Shown here one piece after another: positions 37,965-46,807 of a stretch of DNA of 64,000 nucleotides (position 1 is its first letter; the number at the start of each line of letters is the position of its first letter). The position numbers and the translations under genes were made by a program. Location: NCBI RefSeq assembly GCF_003576375.1, contig NZ_QWGE01000001.1:124001-188000 (forward strand), written 5' to 3'. The DNA is from Pontibacter oryzae. Its GTDB lineage: Bacteria > Bacteroidota > Bacteroidia > Cytophagales > Hymenobacteraceae. The notes under the pieces were generated by a model. The model was not told the origin of the DNA. It worked only from the letters and a program-made list of their open reading frames with translations, and did no database searches.

Positions 37965-38375
37965 ATGTTTAGAAAAGTAGTTATAGTTGATGATGATGAG
38001 GTAAGCATTTTTCTGACCGAAACAATGCTCTCTGTATATGGGTTTGGGGAAGAGTATAAAACCTTCCTGAATGCCCCGCAAGCGTTGAGCTATTTAACCA
38101 GTATCTTTGAGGGGCAATCCACAGAGCAGCTTCCCGATGTAATTTTCCTGGACCTCAATATGCCCTTTATGAGTGGCTGGGATTTTTTAAACGAGTTAAG
38201 GCCACGCGCAGAGCAACTTAAAGCCTGCTGTAAGATCTTCATACTTACCTCTTCTGTAGACAAAGAGGAAATGGAGTGTGCGAAGAAATACTCTTTTGTT
38301 CAGGAATTTCTGCACAAACCCCTTGAAGAAAATGAGGTTTTGCGGCTCCTGAAAAAACCTGGCACAAATCCATAA
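37965..38375 (+). CDS. Single-domain response regulator (receiver only), paralogue of the gene at 36021
   Basis: A 136-residue receiver started at ATG 37965 (MFRKVVIVDDDEV). Phosphoacceptor Asp63 in FLDLNMPF, switch residues in ILTSS, conserved Lys in HKPLE. It shares VDDDEVSIFLTE, LPDVIFLDLNMPF and SGWDFL with the receiver at 36021 and aligns with it without gaps to beyond the phosphorylation site. It lacks an output domain. It lies 378 bases after the second kinase rather than overlapping it, so its pairing is by position only. Confidence 0.92.
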   Translation: MFRKVVIVDDDEVSIFLTETMLSVYGFGEEYKTFLNAPQALSYLTSIFEGQSTEQLPDVIFLDLNMPFMSGWDFLNELRPRAEQLKACCKIFILTSSVDKEEMECAKKYSFVQEFLHKPLEENEVLRLLKKPGTNP

Positions 38376-38433
38376 CTAACTTTCTATGAGAGAATTCCAG
38401 TATGAAAATTTACTCGTATTCGCTTATACTTTA

Positions 38434-38441
38434 TACCTTTG
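38434..38441 (+). promoter_or_regulatory. Putative -7 promoter element (TAnnTTTG) for the FUSC gene
   Basis: TACCTTTG matches the consensus and lies 48 bases before the ATG at 38489. A -33 element is not obvious. Confidence 0.4.
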
Positions 38442-38488
38442 CCCATACAAGCTACCTAAATATTTACCCGCGCCCGGTATAGTACCCC

Positions 38489-39541
38489 ATGCCTAAAGCC
38501 ATAGATTTTTTTGCCCGAATTGGTTTAACACTCCAAATTGTTAAAACGGCTCTGGCCGCAGCAGTGTCGTGGTTGGTGGCAACAGCCGTGCTTGGTTCCG
38601 AGTTTCCTTACTTTGCCCCACTTGCCTCTATACTTACCGTGCAGGTTACTGTGGCTGATTCCGTGGAAAAGGCTACCCAACGCATTATTGGTATCATCGG
38701 CGGTGTGGCCGTCAGTCTGCTCATCGGGCATTGGTTCAGTATCAGCAGTTTTTCCATCTTTCTGGTAATTATACTTGGCATGGGGATTTCCAAAGCGCTG
38801 CGCATGAATCCTCAAATTGTGTCGCAGGTAGCGGTCAGCTCTTTCCTGGTGTTGGCGTTTGGATTTCAGGAGGAGGGCTATGCCCTGGAGCGGGTTCTTG
38901 AAACACTTATGGGCTCTGTGGTGGCTGTGCTCATCAATGCCCTAATTGTACCGCAGAACGCTATACCTGAGGTTGAGAAAAGTATACTTGCCTGGGGCCA
39001 GCAAGGCACAAAAACATTACGCTTTCTGGCCAGCCAGCTTAGGCAGTCCGAAAAGGGACAGCTTGTTGGGCGCCACGAAACCGATGCGCTAATCGCGGCT
39101 ACCGAGCAAATTATTAAAGCACTGCAATTAGCCGAGCAAAGCCTTAAGTATAACCCCTTTTTAACCCATAAGCGTACGCGCCTGAGCCGGTTGGCCGTCA
39201 GCGTAAAGCGCCTGGAGCATATCACCACTCAGATACGGGGCATACGGCGTGGTATTGCGGACCTCAACTCTGCTCATATCTTCGAATCGGACCTGCAGGA
39301 CACACTGGCCCTTCAACTAGCCATGGAAGTTACCGCAGAATGCCTCACCTTATCCAGCCTAACCATGGTTGAGCAGCAGGATGTGCACCGCCCAGCCTTG
39401 GCCAATGCCATTCGGGAAGCACACCAACTCCAGAATTGCTGCCTGTATAACCTGCGGAGCATCAGCTCAAACCGCACCCTCCGCGACGTAGGAAGTATAC
39501 TCACCGACCTGAATCGCATCCTGGCAGAAGCTGAAAGATGA
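38489..39541 (+). CDS. FUSC/aromatic acid exporter family membrane protein
   Basis: A 350-residue protein. The N-terminal half has about six hydrophobic segments within residues 15-150 (TALAAAVSWLVATAVL, YFAPLASILTVQVT, IIGIIGGVAVSLLIG, FSIFLVIILGMGISKAL, and so on), as in the FUSC/ArAE family related to AaeB. The C-terminal half (160-350) is soluble and helical. Such proteins are thought to export aromatic or other weak acids, but the half-size Bacteroidota forms are uncharacterised. It stands alone. Confidence 0.85.
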   Translation: MPKAIDFFARIGLTLQIVKTALAAAVSWLVATAVLGSEFPYFAPLASILTVQVTVADSVEKATQRIIGIIGGVAVSLLIGHWFSISSFSIFLVIILGMGISKALRMNPQIVSQVAVSSFLVLAFGFQEEGYALERVLETLMGSVVAVLINALIVPQNAIPEVEKSILAWGQQGTKTLRFLASQLRQSEKGQLVGRHETDALIAATEQIIKALQLAEQSLKYNPFLTHKRTRLSRLAVSVKRLEHITTQIRGIRRGIADLNSAHIFESDLQDTLALQLAMEVTAECLTLSSLTMVEQQDVHRPALANAIREAHQLQNCCLYNLRSISSNRTLRDVGSILTDLNRILAEAER

Positions 39542-39988
39542 GCGTGGGTTTTATTAGTTTTATACAAACCCGAAAGAGAAGCTTTGAATTATAGTGCCGA
39601 ACATGCCCTGTAACAATGGTTAACTGCTGTACCTATCGGCTTCATCAAGAGAACAAATTAACTCGCCTCAACTTTTTGTTTAGGCTGTAACTTAGGAGCC
39701 TTGCCATTCTCTTGTTTTATACTTGCTAGTAAGGCTATAAACTGAGCAAGCCTAACGCTGTATAACCTATAGAAGGTGCCGCACCAGCGTTCAGACTCAA
39801 ATTATACAAACGCCACAGATAAGTTGCTCCCCAATGCAATCGAGGCATTCTAACGGCACGGCATTAATTATAGCAGTTCCTTCTCAAAGCCTATTAAGCT
39901 CAGTATAGTCGAAAACGCCTTACTCAAACACTAAACTTTAATACCCGGTATATGTTAATCATACTTCATTAAATCAGCAGAAAAACTT
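39542..39988. other. Intergenic region with a short repeat shared with 55593
   Basis: 447 bases with no coding frame I would trust. It contains GCTAGTAAGGCTATAAA (39725-39741), which differs at one base from a sequence at 55593-55609 upstream of a Crp/Fnr gene; both follow a TATACTT word. Confidence 0.4.
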
Positions 39989-41062
39989 ATGTCCATACTT
40001 ATGTCGCCGTTGCCGCTCAGAGGCATCACGCTTAAAAACAGAATTGTGGTTTCCCCGATGTGCCAATATAGTAGCCAAGATGGTTTTGCTAACGATTGGC
40101 ACCTGGTGCATCTTGGAAGCCGTGCCGTGGGCGGAGCCGGTCTTATTTTATTCGAGGCAAGTGCCGTGGTACCCGAGGGCCGCATCACACCGCATGATCT
40201 GGGCATCTGGAAAGATGAGCACATTGAGGGCTTAAAACGCATAACGGATTTTATCTCGGCGCAGGGTTCTGTGCCAGGTATCCAACTGGCACATGCCGGG
40301 CGTAAAGCCAGCCACCACCGCCCCTGGGATGGCGGCAAAGCCATTGCCCCAAACGAAGAAAACGGTTGGCAAACCGTGGCCCCAAGCCCTATTCCCTTTC
40401 AGGATGGGGAACCAACACCGCACGAACTGACGGAAGCAGAAATCGGGCAGGTGGTGGATGCTTTTGAGGCAGCAACCAAACGCTCGTTGGAGGCAGGCTT
40501 TAAAGTTATTGAACTGCATGCTGCCCACGGCTATCTGCTACATGCCTTTTACTCACCCCTGAGCAACCAGCGAACCGATAAGTATGGCGGCTCCTTCGAG
40601 AACCGCATCCGTTTATTGCTGGAGGTAACAGAGCGCGTCCGCAAGGTGTGGCCCCAAGAATACCCGCTTTTTGTACGCATTTCCGCAACCGACTGGACCG
40701 AAGGCGGCTGGACCGGCGATGACTCGGTTGCGCTGGCCCTTGCGCTTAAAAAACTTGGTGTGGATCTGGTTGATTGCTCCACCGGAGGCAATGTACCGCA
40801 GGCAGAGATACCGATTGCCCCAAGTTACCAGGTTCCTTTTTCGCAGATGGTCAGGCAGCGGGCAAACATACTTACCGGCGCCGTGGGCATGGTTACCGAA
40901 GCCCAGCAAGCAGAAGAGATTTTGGCAGGTGGCCAGGCCGACGTGGTACTGTTGGCGCGGGAGCTGCTCCGCGACCCATACTTCCCGATGCATGCTGCGC
41001 TTCAGCTAGGGAGTGCGCATGCCTGGCCCCCGCAGTACGAGCGTGCCAAACCCCGAAGGTAG
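39989..41062 (+). CDS. namA: NADPH dehydrogenase, old yellow enzyme family (YqjM class)
   Basis: A 357-residue FMN enzyme. The YqjM-class hallmark PMCQYSS (about 23-29, with the flavin-modulating Cys and the Tyr) is present, as are QLAHAGRKAS (about 99-108), the HAAHGYLLHAFYSPLSN active-site stretch (about 174-190, with the His pair) and the N-Q-R-T-D-K-Y-G-G-S motif. It reduces activated alkenes such as enones with NADPH. The C-terminal G-x-V-G-M-V-T and DVVLLARELLRDPYF segments bind the FMN phosphate. Downstream by 52 bases is a small GNAT protein. Confidence 0.93.
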   Translation: MSILMSPLPLRGITLKNRIVVSPMCQYSSQDGFANDWHLVHLGSRAVGGAGLILFEASAVVPEGRITPHDLGIWKDEHIEGLKRITDFISAQGSVPGIQLAHAGRKASHHRPWDGGKAIAPNEENGWQTVAPSPIPFQDGEPTPHELTEAEIGQVVDAFEAATKRSLEAGFKVIELHAAHGYLLHAFYSPLSNQRTDKYGGSFENRIRLLLEVTERVRKVWPQEYPLFVRISATDWTEGGWTGDDSVALALALKKLGVDLVDCSTGGNVPQAEIPIAPSYQVPFSQMVRQRANILTGAVGMVTEAQQAEEILAGGQADVVLLARELLRDPYFPMHAALQLGSAHAWPPQYERAKPRR

Positions 41063-41114
41063 GTCAACACCCACCCAAATTACCCGTAGATACTCAGGAA
41101 TTAAAATTTATACT

Positions 41115-41399
41115 ATGAGCGAGAACATCATTCATGACGAAGAAGACCTGCGTTTTTACATCCTTCTGCAGGAAGAAGAAGCAGAGCTGACATATACGTA
41201 CCCCGAAACCGAGGTAATGGATTTTGACCATACCTTTGTACCCGAGGACCACCGGGGTAATGGCCTCGCGGATAGCCTGGTGCGTTGCGGGCTGGAGTTT
41301 GCCCGCTCAAACAACTATAAAGTGATCCCATCCTGCCCTGTGGTGGAAGCCTACATCAAGCGCAACCCCGGTTATAAGGATATGGTACACCTCAATTAG
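41115..41399 (+). CDS. Small GNAT-type N-acetyltransferase (YjdJ-like)
   Basis: A 94-residue protein. The open frame starts at 41013 within the upstream gene; the ATG at 41115 begins the domain (MSENIIHDEEDLRFYI). It has the short-GNAT pattern: Y-T-Y-P-E-T-x-V-x-D-F-x-H-T-F-V-P, then the acetyl-CoA loop DHRGNGLADSLV (about 53-64), and a C-terminal P-S-C-P-V-V-x-x-Y-I-K-R-N-P-x-Y. Such proteins have only the core of the GNAT fold and no known substrate. Confidence 0.88.
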   Translation: MSENIIHDEEDLRFYILLQEEEAELTYTYPETEVMDFDHTFVPEDHRGNGLADSLVRCGLEFARSNNYKVIPSCPVVEAYIKRNPGYKDMVHLN

Positions 41400-41470
41400 A
41401 GGTTAAAGCCAAACAAAATACCGCCTGCCGCTCTTGGCACTGCCAGCAGAAACGGCTATCTTAGCTACAG

Positions 41471-41511
41471 CATCCTGCCCTCCGAAATCAATTTCACGGG
41501 CAGGATGTTTT
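41471..41511 (+). terminator. Rho-independent terminator after the GNAT gene
   Basis: A 10-base perfect stem CATCCTGCCC / GGGCAGGATG (41471-41480 and 41498-41507) with a 17-base loop, followed by TTTTATATAAT. It lies only 29 bases before the next ATG, so its promoter must overlap or the hairpin acts as an attenuator. Confidence 0.75.
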
Positions 41512-41539
41512 ATATAATACCAAACCAAACATACCTTTC

Positions 41540-43189
41540 ATGAAGACACGCCACCTTCTACCTGCTCTGGCTTTAGGCAGCCTACTAAGTATGGGCACCA
41601 CTACCGCGCAGGCACAAGAGTTTACGCGCCAGGACACTTTGCGCGGTAGCATTACCCCGGAGCGCGCTTGGTGGGACCTTACCTTTTATGACCTAAACAT
41701 CCGTGTAAACCCTAAAGACAGCACCCTGCAGGGAAGCAACATCATCAGGTATAAGGTGCTGGAGCCCAAGCAACGCATGCAAGTAGATTTGCAGCCGCCC
41801 ATTCGCATTGAGCGCGTAACCCAAAACGGCAAGGAACTACAGGTGCAGCGCGACGGCAACGCGTGGTATGTGCAACTGCAGGAACCACAGAAAGCAGGCG
41901 AGGAACGAGAGGTAAAAGTATACTATGGCGGCAAGCCGCAAGTCAGCGAAAACCCTCCCTGGAGCGGCGGCCTGACCTGGCAACGCGATGCCAACGGCAA
42001 CCCTTTCATCGCTACATCGTGCCAGGGCGATGGCGCCAGCCTTTGGTGGCCATGCAAAGACCACATGTACGACGAACCTGATAGTATGCGCATTAGTGTG
42101 CAAACGCCCAAGGGCCTGATGAATGTGAGCAACGGCCGTCTGAAAAACGTGCAGGAACACGCCGATGGCAGCAAAACATATAGCTGGTACGTGGCCAACC
42201 CCATCAACAACTATGGCGTGAATGTTAACATTGGTGACTACGCGCACTTCTCAGACAAGTATAAAGGCGAGAAAGGCGAGCTGGATCTGGACTACTATGT
42301 GCTGCGCGATAACCTGGAGAAAGCGAAAAAACAGTTTACCCAAACTACGCTCATGCTGCAGGCTTTTGAGCATTGGTTTGGCCCCTACCCTTTTTATGAA
42401 GACGGATTTAAACTGGTTGAGGTGCCGTATCTGGGGATGGAGCACCAAAGCTCCGTTACCTATGGCAACGGCTACCAAAACGGTTACCGTGGCCGCGACC
42501 TGAGTGGCACGGGCTGGGGCAAAAAGTTTGATTACATTATAGTGCATGAGGCCGGGCACGAATGGTTCGCCAACAACATCACTTACAAGGACATTGCCGA
42601 CATGTGGATCCATGAGAGCTTTACAGATTACTCTGAATCCCTGTTCCTGGATTACCATTACGGCACCGAGGCAGCCAATGAATACGTTATCGGGCTTCGC
42701 AAGAACATCCGCAACGACCGCCCCATTATTGGCAAGTATGACGTGAACTACCCTGGCTCCGGAGACATGTATTACAAAGGCGCCAACATGCTGCACACCC
42801 TGCGGCAAATCGTGAACAACGATGATAAGTGGCGCGCCATACTTCGTGGCCTAAATAAAGAGTTTTACCACCAGACGGTAACCACGCAACAGATAGAAGA
42901 CTACCTAAGCCAGCAAACAGGTCGAGACCTTTCCCCATTTTTCGACCAATACCTGCGCGATGTTCGCATCCCTACACTGGAGTATATGCAGGAAGGTAAT
43001 AAAATAAAATACCGTTGGGCCAACACGGCAGGTAAATTCAATATGCCTGTTAAGGTATACCTCAACGACGAAGCCCAATGGCTGGAGCCCACAACTGACT
43101 GGCAGGAACTGAAAAATGTAAAGAAAGGGTCAAAGTTCCGGGCAGACAAAAACTTCTACATCAACACAAGTCAGTTATCCAAAGCTTAA
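41540..43189 (+). CDS. M1 family zinc metallopeptidase (gluzincin aminopeptidase)
   Basis: A 549-residue secreted peptidase with a signal peptide (cleaved after T-A-Q-A, about residue 25). The N-terminal saddle domain spans about 35-235. The zinc site is HEAGHEWFANN (HExxH) with the third ligand Glu 18 residues later in WIHESF. The M1 exopeptidase motif appears as LGMEHQSS (GxMEN-like, with His-Gln in place of Asn). A catalytic Tyr is probably in the Y-Y-K-G-A-N-M-L segment. It likely trims oligopeptides in the periplasm. Confidence 0.93.
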   Translation: MKTRHLLPALALGSLLSMGTTTAQAQEFTRQDTLRGSITPERAWWDLTFYDLNIRVNPKDSTLQGSNIIRYKVLEPKQRMQVDLQPPIRIERVTQNGKELQVQRDGNAWYVQLQEPQKAGEEREVKVYYGGKPQVSENPPWSGGLTWQRDANGNPFIATSCQGDGASLWWPCKDHMYDEPDSMRISVQTPKGLMNVSNGRLKNVQEHADGSKTYSWYVANPINNYGVNVNIGDYAHFSDKYKGEKGELDLDYYVLRDNLEKAKKQFTQTTLMLQAFEHWFGPYPFYEDGFKLVEVPYLGMEHQSSVTYGNGYQNGYRGRDLSGTGWGKKFDYIIVHEAGHEWFANNITYKDIADMWIHESFTDYSESLFLDYHYGTEAANEYVIGLRKNIRNDRPIIGKYDVNYPGSGDMYYKGANMLHTLRQIVNNDDKWRAILRGLNKEFYHQTVTTQQIEDYLSQQTGRDLSPFFDQYLRDVRIPTLEYMQEGNKIKYRWANTAGKFNMPVKVYLNDEAQWLEPTTDWQELKNVKKGSKFRADKNFYINTSQLSKA

Positions 43190-43208
43190 CGCAACATATA
43201 ACTTTTGA

Positions 43209-43240
43209 GAAAGCCCGTTCTTCAGAGCGGGCTTTCCTGT
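43209..43240 (+). terminator. Hairpin after the M1 peptidase gene
   Basis: A 9-base stem GAAAGCCCG / CGGGCTTTC (43209-43217 and 43228-43236) with a 10-base loop. The T tract after it is weak, so it is a probable rather than certain terminator. Confidence 0.6.
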
Positions 43241-43306
43241 TAACAAGCTTCTTCCTATTTTTTTACATATAGTTTAAATTTCTGCGAACCCTCTGACCTA
43301 TACTTT

Positions 43307-44566
43307 ATGCGTGCGCTGCTCTCTGTATTTTGCTTAATATTTGGCCTCTTCCGCCTGGCAATATCCCAAGACACATATTACCTCCTAAAACCCAAACGTG
43401 TGTTTGATGGCGAGAAGATGCAAGAGCAGTGGCAGGTATTAGTCAAGAATGATAAGATAGAAGCTGTAGGGCTGCAGATAAACGCACCGGTTGGAACGGT
43501 TATCCATGAATTGCCCGGCACCACTCTACTTCCTGGCCTGATAGAAGGCCATAGCCATTTGTTGCTGCACCCTTACGATGAAACCTCCTGGAACGACCAG
43601 GTGCTACGTGAGTCGAGGGCGGAACGCGTGGCCCGCGCAACACAGCATGCCCGAGTAACTTTACTGGCCGGCTTTACTACCGTGCGTGACCTGGGCTCCG
43701 AAGGGGCTGGTTTTGATGATGTAGGACTAAAGCAGGCAATCGAAAAAGGGGCCGTTCCTGGCCCGCGTATGCTGGTTGCTACAAAAGCCTTGGTTGCTAC
43801 GGGCAGTTATGGCCCTAAAGTCCTGTCGTATGATATTGCCACACCCATTGGAGCCGCCGAAGCAGATGGCATAGACGGCGTGACGCGCGAGGTACGGGAC
43901 CAGATTGGCCACGGTGCCGATCTCATTAAAGTATACGCAGACTACCGTTGGGGCCTGAACGGCACCGCTGCGCCAACCTTTACCCTAGAAGAACTACAGC
44001 AAATCGTTAAGGTAGCCAACAGTAGTGGCCGGCAGGTGGTCGCGCATGCATCTACTGAAGAGGGCATGCGCCGCGCCATACTTGCAGGTGTTTCAACTAT
44101 AGAACATGGCGACGGGGCTACCCCGGAAATTTACCGGCTCATGAAGAAGCATAACGTTGCCCTCTGCCCTACCTTGGCCGCCGGCGATGCCATCAGCCAG
44201 TATCGCGGCTGGAAAAAAGGGCAAGAACCAGAACCGGAGCACATCCAACATAAACGAAAAACCTTTAAGGCGGCCCTAGATGCAGGTGTAACCATTTGTA
44301 TGGGAGGTGATGTAGGCGTTTTTAGCCACGGCACCAATGCCCGCGAAATGGAAATGATGGTAGATTACGGCATGGCCCCAGTGCAGGTGCTTAGTGCGGC
44401 CACCTCCGTAAACGCTGATGTGTTCGGTATCAGCAACAAAGTTGGCCGAATTAAAGCTGGCCTGTTGGCAGATATACTGGTAGTCAGTGGCAACCCTTTA
44501 GAAAACATGCAGCAACTCCGCGAAGTTATACTTGTGATGAAAGGAGGTGTGATTTATACTGATTAA
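43307..44566 (+). CDS. Secreted amidohydrolase (imidazolonepropionase/prolidase-like)
   Basis: A 419-residue metal enzyme with a signal peptide (cleaved near residue 20, I-S-Q). The binuclear amidohydrolase ligands are visible: GHSHLLLH (HxH), DLIKVYADY (the probable carboxylated Lys), AHASTEEG (His), IEHGD (His) and GGDVGVF (Asp). This pattern matches Bacteroidota periplasmic amidohydrolases annotated as Xaa-Pro dipeptidase-like. The exact substrate is unknown. The stop overlaps the convergent MscS gene by 4 bases. Confidence 0.9.
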   Translation: MRALLSVFCLIFGLFRLAISQDTYYLLKPKRVFDGEKMQEQWQVLVKNDKIEAVGLQINAPVGTVIHELPGTTLLPGLIEGHSHLLLHPYDETSWNDQVLRESRAERVARATQHARVTLLAGFTTVRDLGSEGAGFDDVGLKQAIEKGAVPGPRMLVATKALVATGSYGPKVLSYDIATPIGAAEADGIDGVTREVRDQIGHGADLIKVYADYRWGLNGTAAPTFTLEELQQIVKVANSSGRQVVAHASTEEGMRRAILAGVSTIEHGDGATPEIYRLMKKHNVALCPTLAAGDAISQYRGWKKGQEPEPEHIQHKRKTFKAALDAGVTICMGGDVGVFSHGTNAREMEMMVDYGMAPVQVLSAATSVNADVFGISNKVGRIKAGLLADILVVSGNPLENMQQLREVILVMKGGVIYTD

Positions 44567-45480
44567 ATGCGATCAGGCGTAGGTGCCTGCCCCTCGCCGG
44601 AAGTATAAAAACGCGTAGTAGGGTATGCAAACTTAATCTCCTTCGACTTTAGAAATTCCGTAAGCACGTCTTCCCAGATCAAGTGGGTGCTTTGCCTGCG
44701 GCGCATCAGGCTGCAAACGTATCGCATAGTAAGCTCAATGCCGTTTTCGCGTACGGTGGTGTAGAGGCGCGGCTGCAGGTCTTCGTAAAAAATAAGGTGG
44801 CGCTGCGACTGGCGTTTGATTTGCTGCCGGGCGGCTTCGGTAAGCTGCTCGGCGTGGCGCTGCATAATCTCACGAAGTATACTTTTGGCATGTTGCCAGT
44901 TGCTCTCAAAAGTAATGTGCACCGGAATTTCCTGCCACACAAACGGGAAACCATAGTTGTAGTTAGCTTGTGGCTCTGTAAACACTTTCAGGTTAGGGAT
45001 GCTTACCACGCGGCCTGTGGCCTGGTCTGCGTTTACCCAGCCTTGTATCTCATTCAGGCTAAACTGGAACAACCCAGTATCTATCACATCTCCAATGTGC
45101 TCGCCTATCTGTATGCGGTCTCCGATGTGGAACGGCCTTTTCCAGATGATATAGACCCAACCTGCCATGTTTAAAACCGGTTCGCGCAGGGCCAGCACCA
45201 AACCCGCCGATAGCAAACCCAGAAACGTGGCAATAGATTTAAACCCATCGAACCAGATATAGGATAGTATAAGTATGCCCAGGCCAGTGGCAGAATAATT
45301 GGTGAACTTGCGCCATTTATAGAGCTTGCGCAAGTCAGTTTCCCGTTGACCCACAAGTCGCATGAGTAGCCGGCTCATTAACCACAGTAAACTCACCGTG
45401 GCTAGAGAGAATATCAATCTACTGTAAAAATCCTGCGAAATGCCGGTGTGGGCGTGGAGCCAATAACTGATTTTATGCAT
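44563..45480 (-). CDS. MscS-type mechanosensitive ion channel protein
   Basis: A 305-residue inner-membrane protein. Three or four helices lie in the first 115 residues, then the pore-lining TM3-like segment SAGLVLALREPVLNMAGW and the MscS beta domain (FHIGDRIQIGEHIGDVIDTGLFQ, with the G-D-x-I/V motif) at about 120-180, followed by an alpha/beta C-terminal cage domain. It opens on membrane tension to relieve osmotic shock. It is single and convergent with the amidohydrolase. Confidence 0.9.
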   Translation of the reverse strand: MHKISYWLHAHTGISQDFYSRLIFSLATVSLLWLMSRLLMRLVGQRETDLRKLYKWRKFTNYSATGLGILILSYIWFDGFKSIATFLGLLSAGLVLALREPVLNMAGWVYIIWKRPFHIGDRIQIGEHIGDVIDTGLFQFSLNEIQGWVNADQATGRVVSIPNLKVFTEPQANYNYGFPFVWQEIPVHITFESNWQHAKSILREIMQRHAEQLTEAARQQIKRQSQRHLIFYEDLQPRLYTTVRENGIELTMRYVCSLMRRRQSTHLIWEDVLTEFLKSKEIKFAYPTTRFYTSGEGQAPTPDRI

Positions 45481-46015
45481 ACTATTCAGGTTTTAACTTC
45501 CTTACGCAGTGCTTAGCCGCTGGTGTTTACTTGCAAAAGAATTACGCTGCAGCCGAACCTTATACTTTCAAAACTGTATATAGCATGCAACACACTATAA
45601 CATGTAGTATCTGTTACTCTTTCAATAAAATTCTAGACTGTTTTGATGGTTAATCAGGAATAAAAATTGTAGCTTCAAGAAAGATCTGGGGCTCAGTGAT
45701 TAGAGCAAGTCATAGTTTAAACAGTGTTCAATGCCTTTGTAGCTCAAATTTTCATTGTACTTTATTATTCCTAACTTGGGCCAATTGTGCCAACTGGTTT
45801 GCTTACAAGTGCTTTAGCAAGGCAAAGGAATATTGAAACAAAGTTAGATGTTCGATTAGGGAATATTTTCGCCTCAATTGCAATGCAAGCATGCCGCCAG
45901 CTTACTCAACTACTTATGGGTACCTGGCGAAAGTGTTGCCATAACACAAAAAAGCTGCCTGGCGCCGCTAAATCTGTTAGTTTGTTAGTTAAGCAGGAAA
46001 TTAATTAAAGTCTGC
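45481..46015. other. AT-rich intergenic region upstream of the ECF sigma gene
   Basis: 535 bases between the divergent MscS and sigma genes. The open frame at 45787-46008 ends just before the sigma gene but shows no domain, composition or start site that would make it a gene. No strong hairpin is seen. Confidence 0.4.
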
Positions 46016-46702
46016 ATGGAAGAGCTGGAAGTTTGGCTTAGGTTCAGGGAAGGAAGTGAGGCTGATTTTACATTATTATATAAGCGTTACGCGCCTGTAA
46101 TGCTGCGGTACGGCAACAAACTTACCACAGACCCAGACTTGGTGAAAGATTGCATCCAACAGGTATTCTTTCAGATTTGGAAGAGTAGAGAAAACCTCTC
46201 TAACCCGCCAAGTGTAAAAAACTACCTCTTAAAGTCTTTCCGCCACGAGCTTGGCAAAAAAGCTACGTTTAAAAGCAAGCATGAGCCTTTGCCCGAGGAT
46301 ATTAGCCTGGGCGCTGAGGCCTCCCATGAGTCTGAGCTCATAAACTCTCAGTCTTTTGAGCTTGTACAGAAAAAGGTTCATTTGCTGCTGGCCAAACTGC
46401 CCGAAAGGCAACGGGAGGTTATCTTTCTGAAATATTACACTGGTTTGCAGTATGACGAAATATCCGACATCATGGGCATTGATCAAAAATCAGTTTACAA
46501 ACTCACTTACAAAGCCATTGACAAGCTGCATCGGCTTTTCAGTGAGAAGCCCCAGCCAGCCCGAGACTCGTTGCGCAAGCGCATGAGTGGCCTTGCCAGC
46601 GGCCTGCAACCTGCAGGCACACAACCGGACAAACTGGATACAATGGAACCTCTTTCCATAAGCAGTAACACCCCCCTGTTACTCGATTTGAGTAAATTAT
46701 AG
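46016..46702 (+). CDS. ECF-type RNA polymerase sigma factor, orphan
   Basis: A 228-residue sigma factor. Sigma-2 region at about 20-90 (F-T-L-L-Y-K-R-Y-A-P, then DLVKDCIQQVFFQIWKSRENL), sigma-4 at about 115-172 (LPERQREVIFLKYY, YDEISDIMGIDQKSVYKLTYKAIDKL). A tail of about 55 residues (174-228), rich in Ser, Pro and Leu, extends past sigma-4, longer than most FecR-partner sigma factors. No FecR or other anti-sigma gene adjoins it. It lies just before sugar genes (aldose 1-epimerase, symporter), so it may control these or the SusCD locus at 23-30 kb. Confidence 0.9.
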   Translation: MEELEVWLRFREGSEADFTLLYKRYAPVMLRYGNKLTTDPDLVKDCIQQVFFQIWKSRENLSNPPSVKNYLLKSFRHELGKKATFKSKHEPLPEDISLGAEASHESELINSQSFELVQKKVHLLLAKLPERQREVIFLKYYTGLQYDEISDIMGIDQKSVYKLTYKAIDKLHRLFSEKPQPARDSLRKRMSGLASGLQPAGTQPDKLDTMEPLSISSNTPLLLDLSKL

Positions 46703-46807
46703 TTTTTTTATAACGTAAAGTATGCTTTTGGCTATACCTATTGGTTTTTTAAAAAGAAACACTCTATCTTAAAATCTTGATTAAACTACACCTGTGATAC
46801 AACCCTT

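Noticed and set aside
45787-46008. 73-codon open frame just before the sigma factor
   Set aside because: It starts and ends in AT-rich non-coding DNA, with no motif and no proper start; more likely the leader of the sigma gene.
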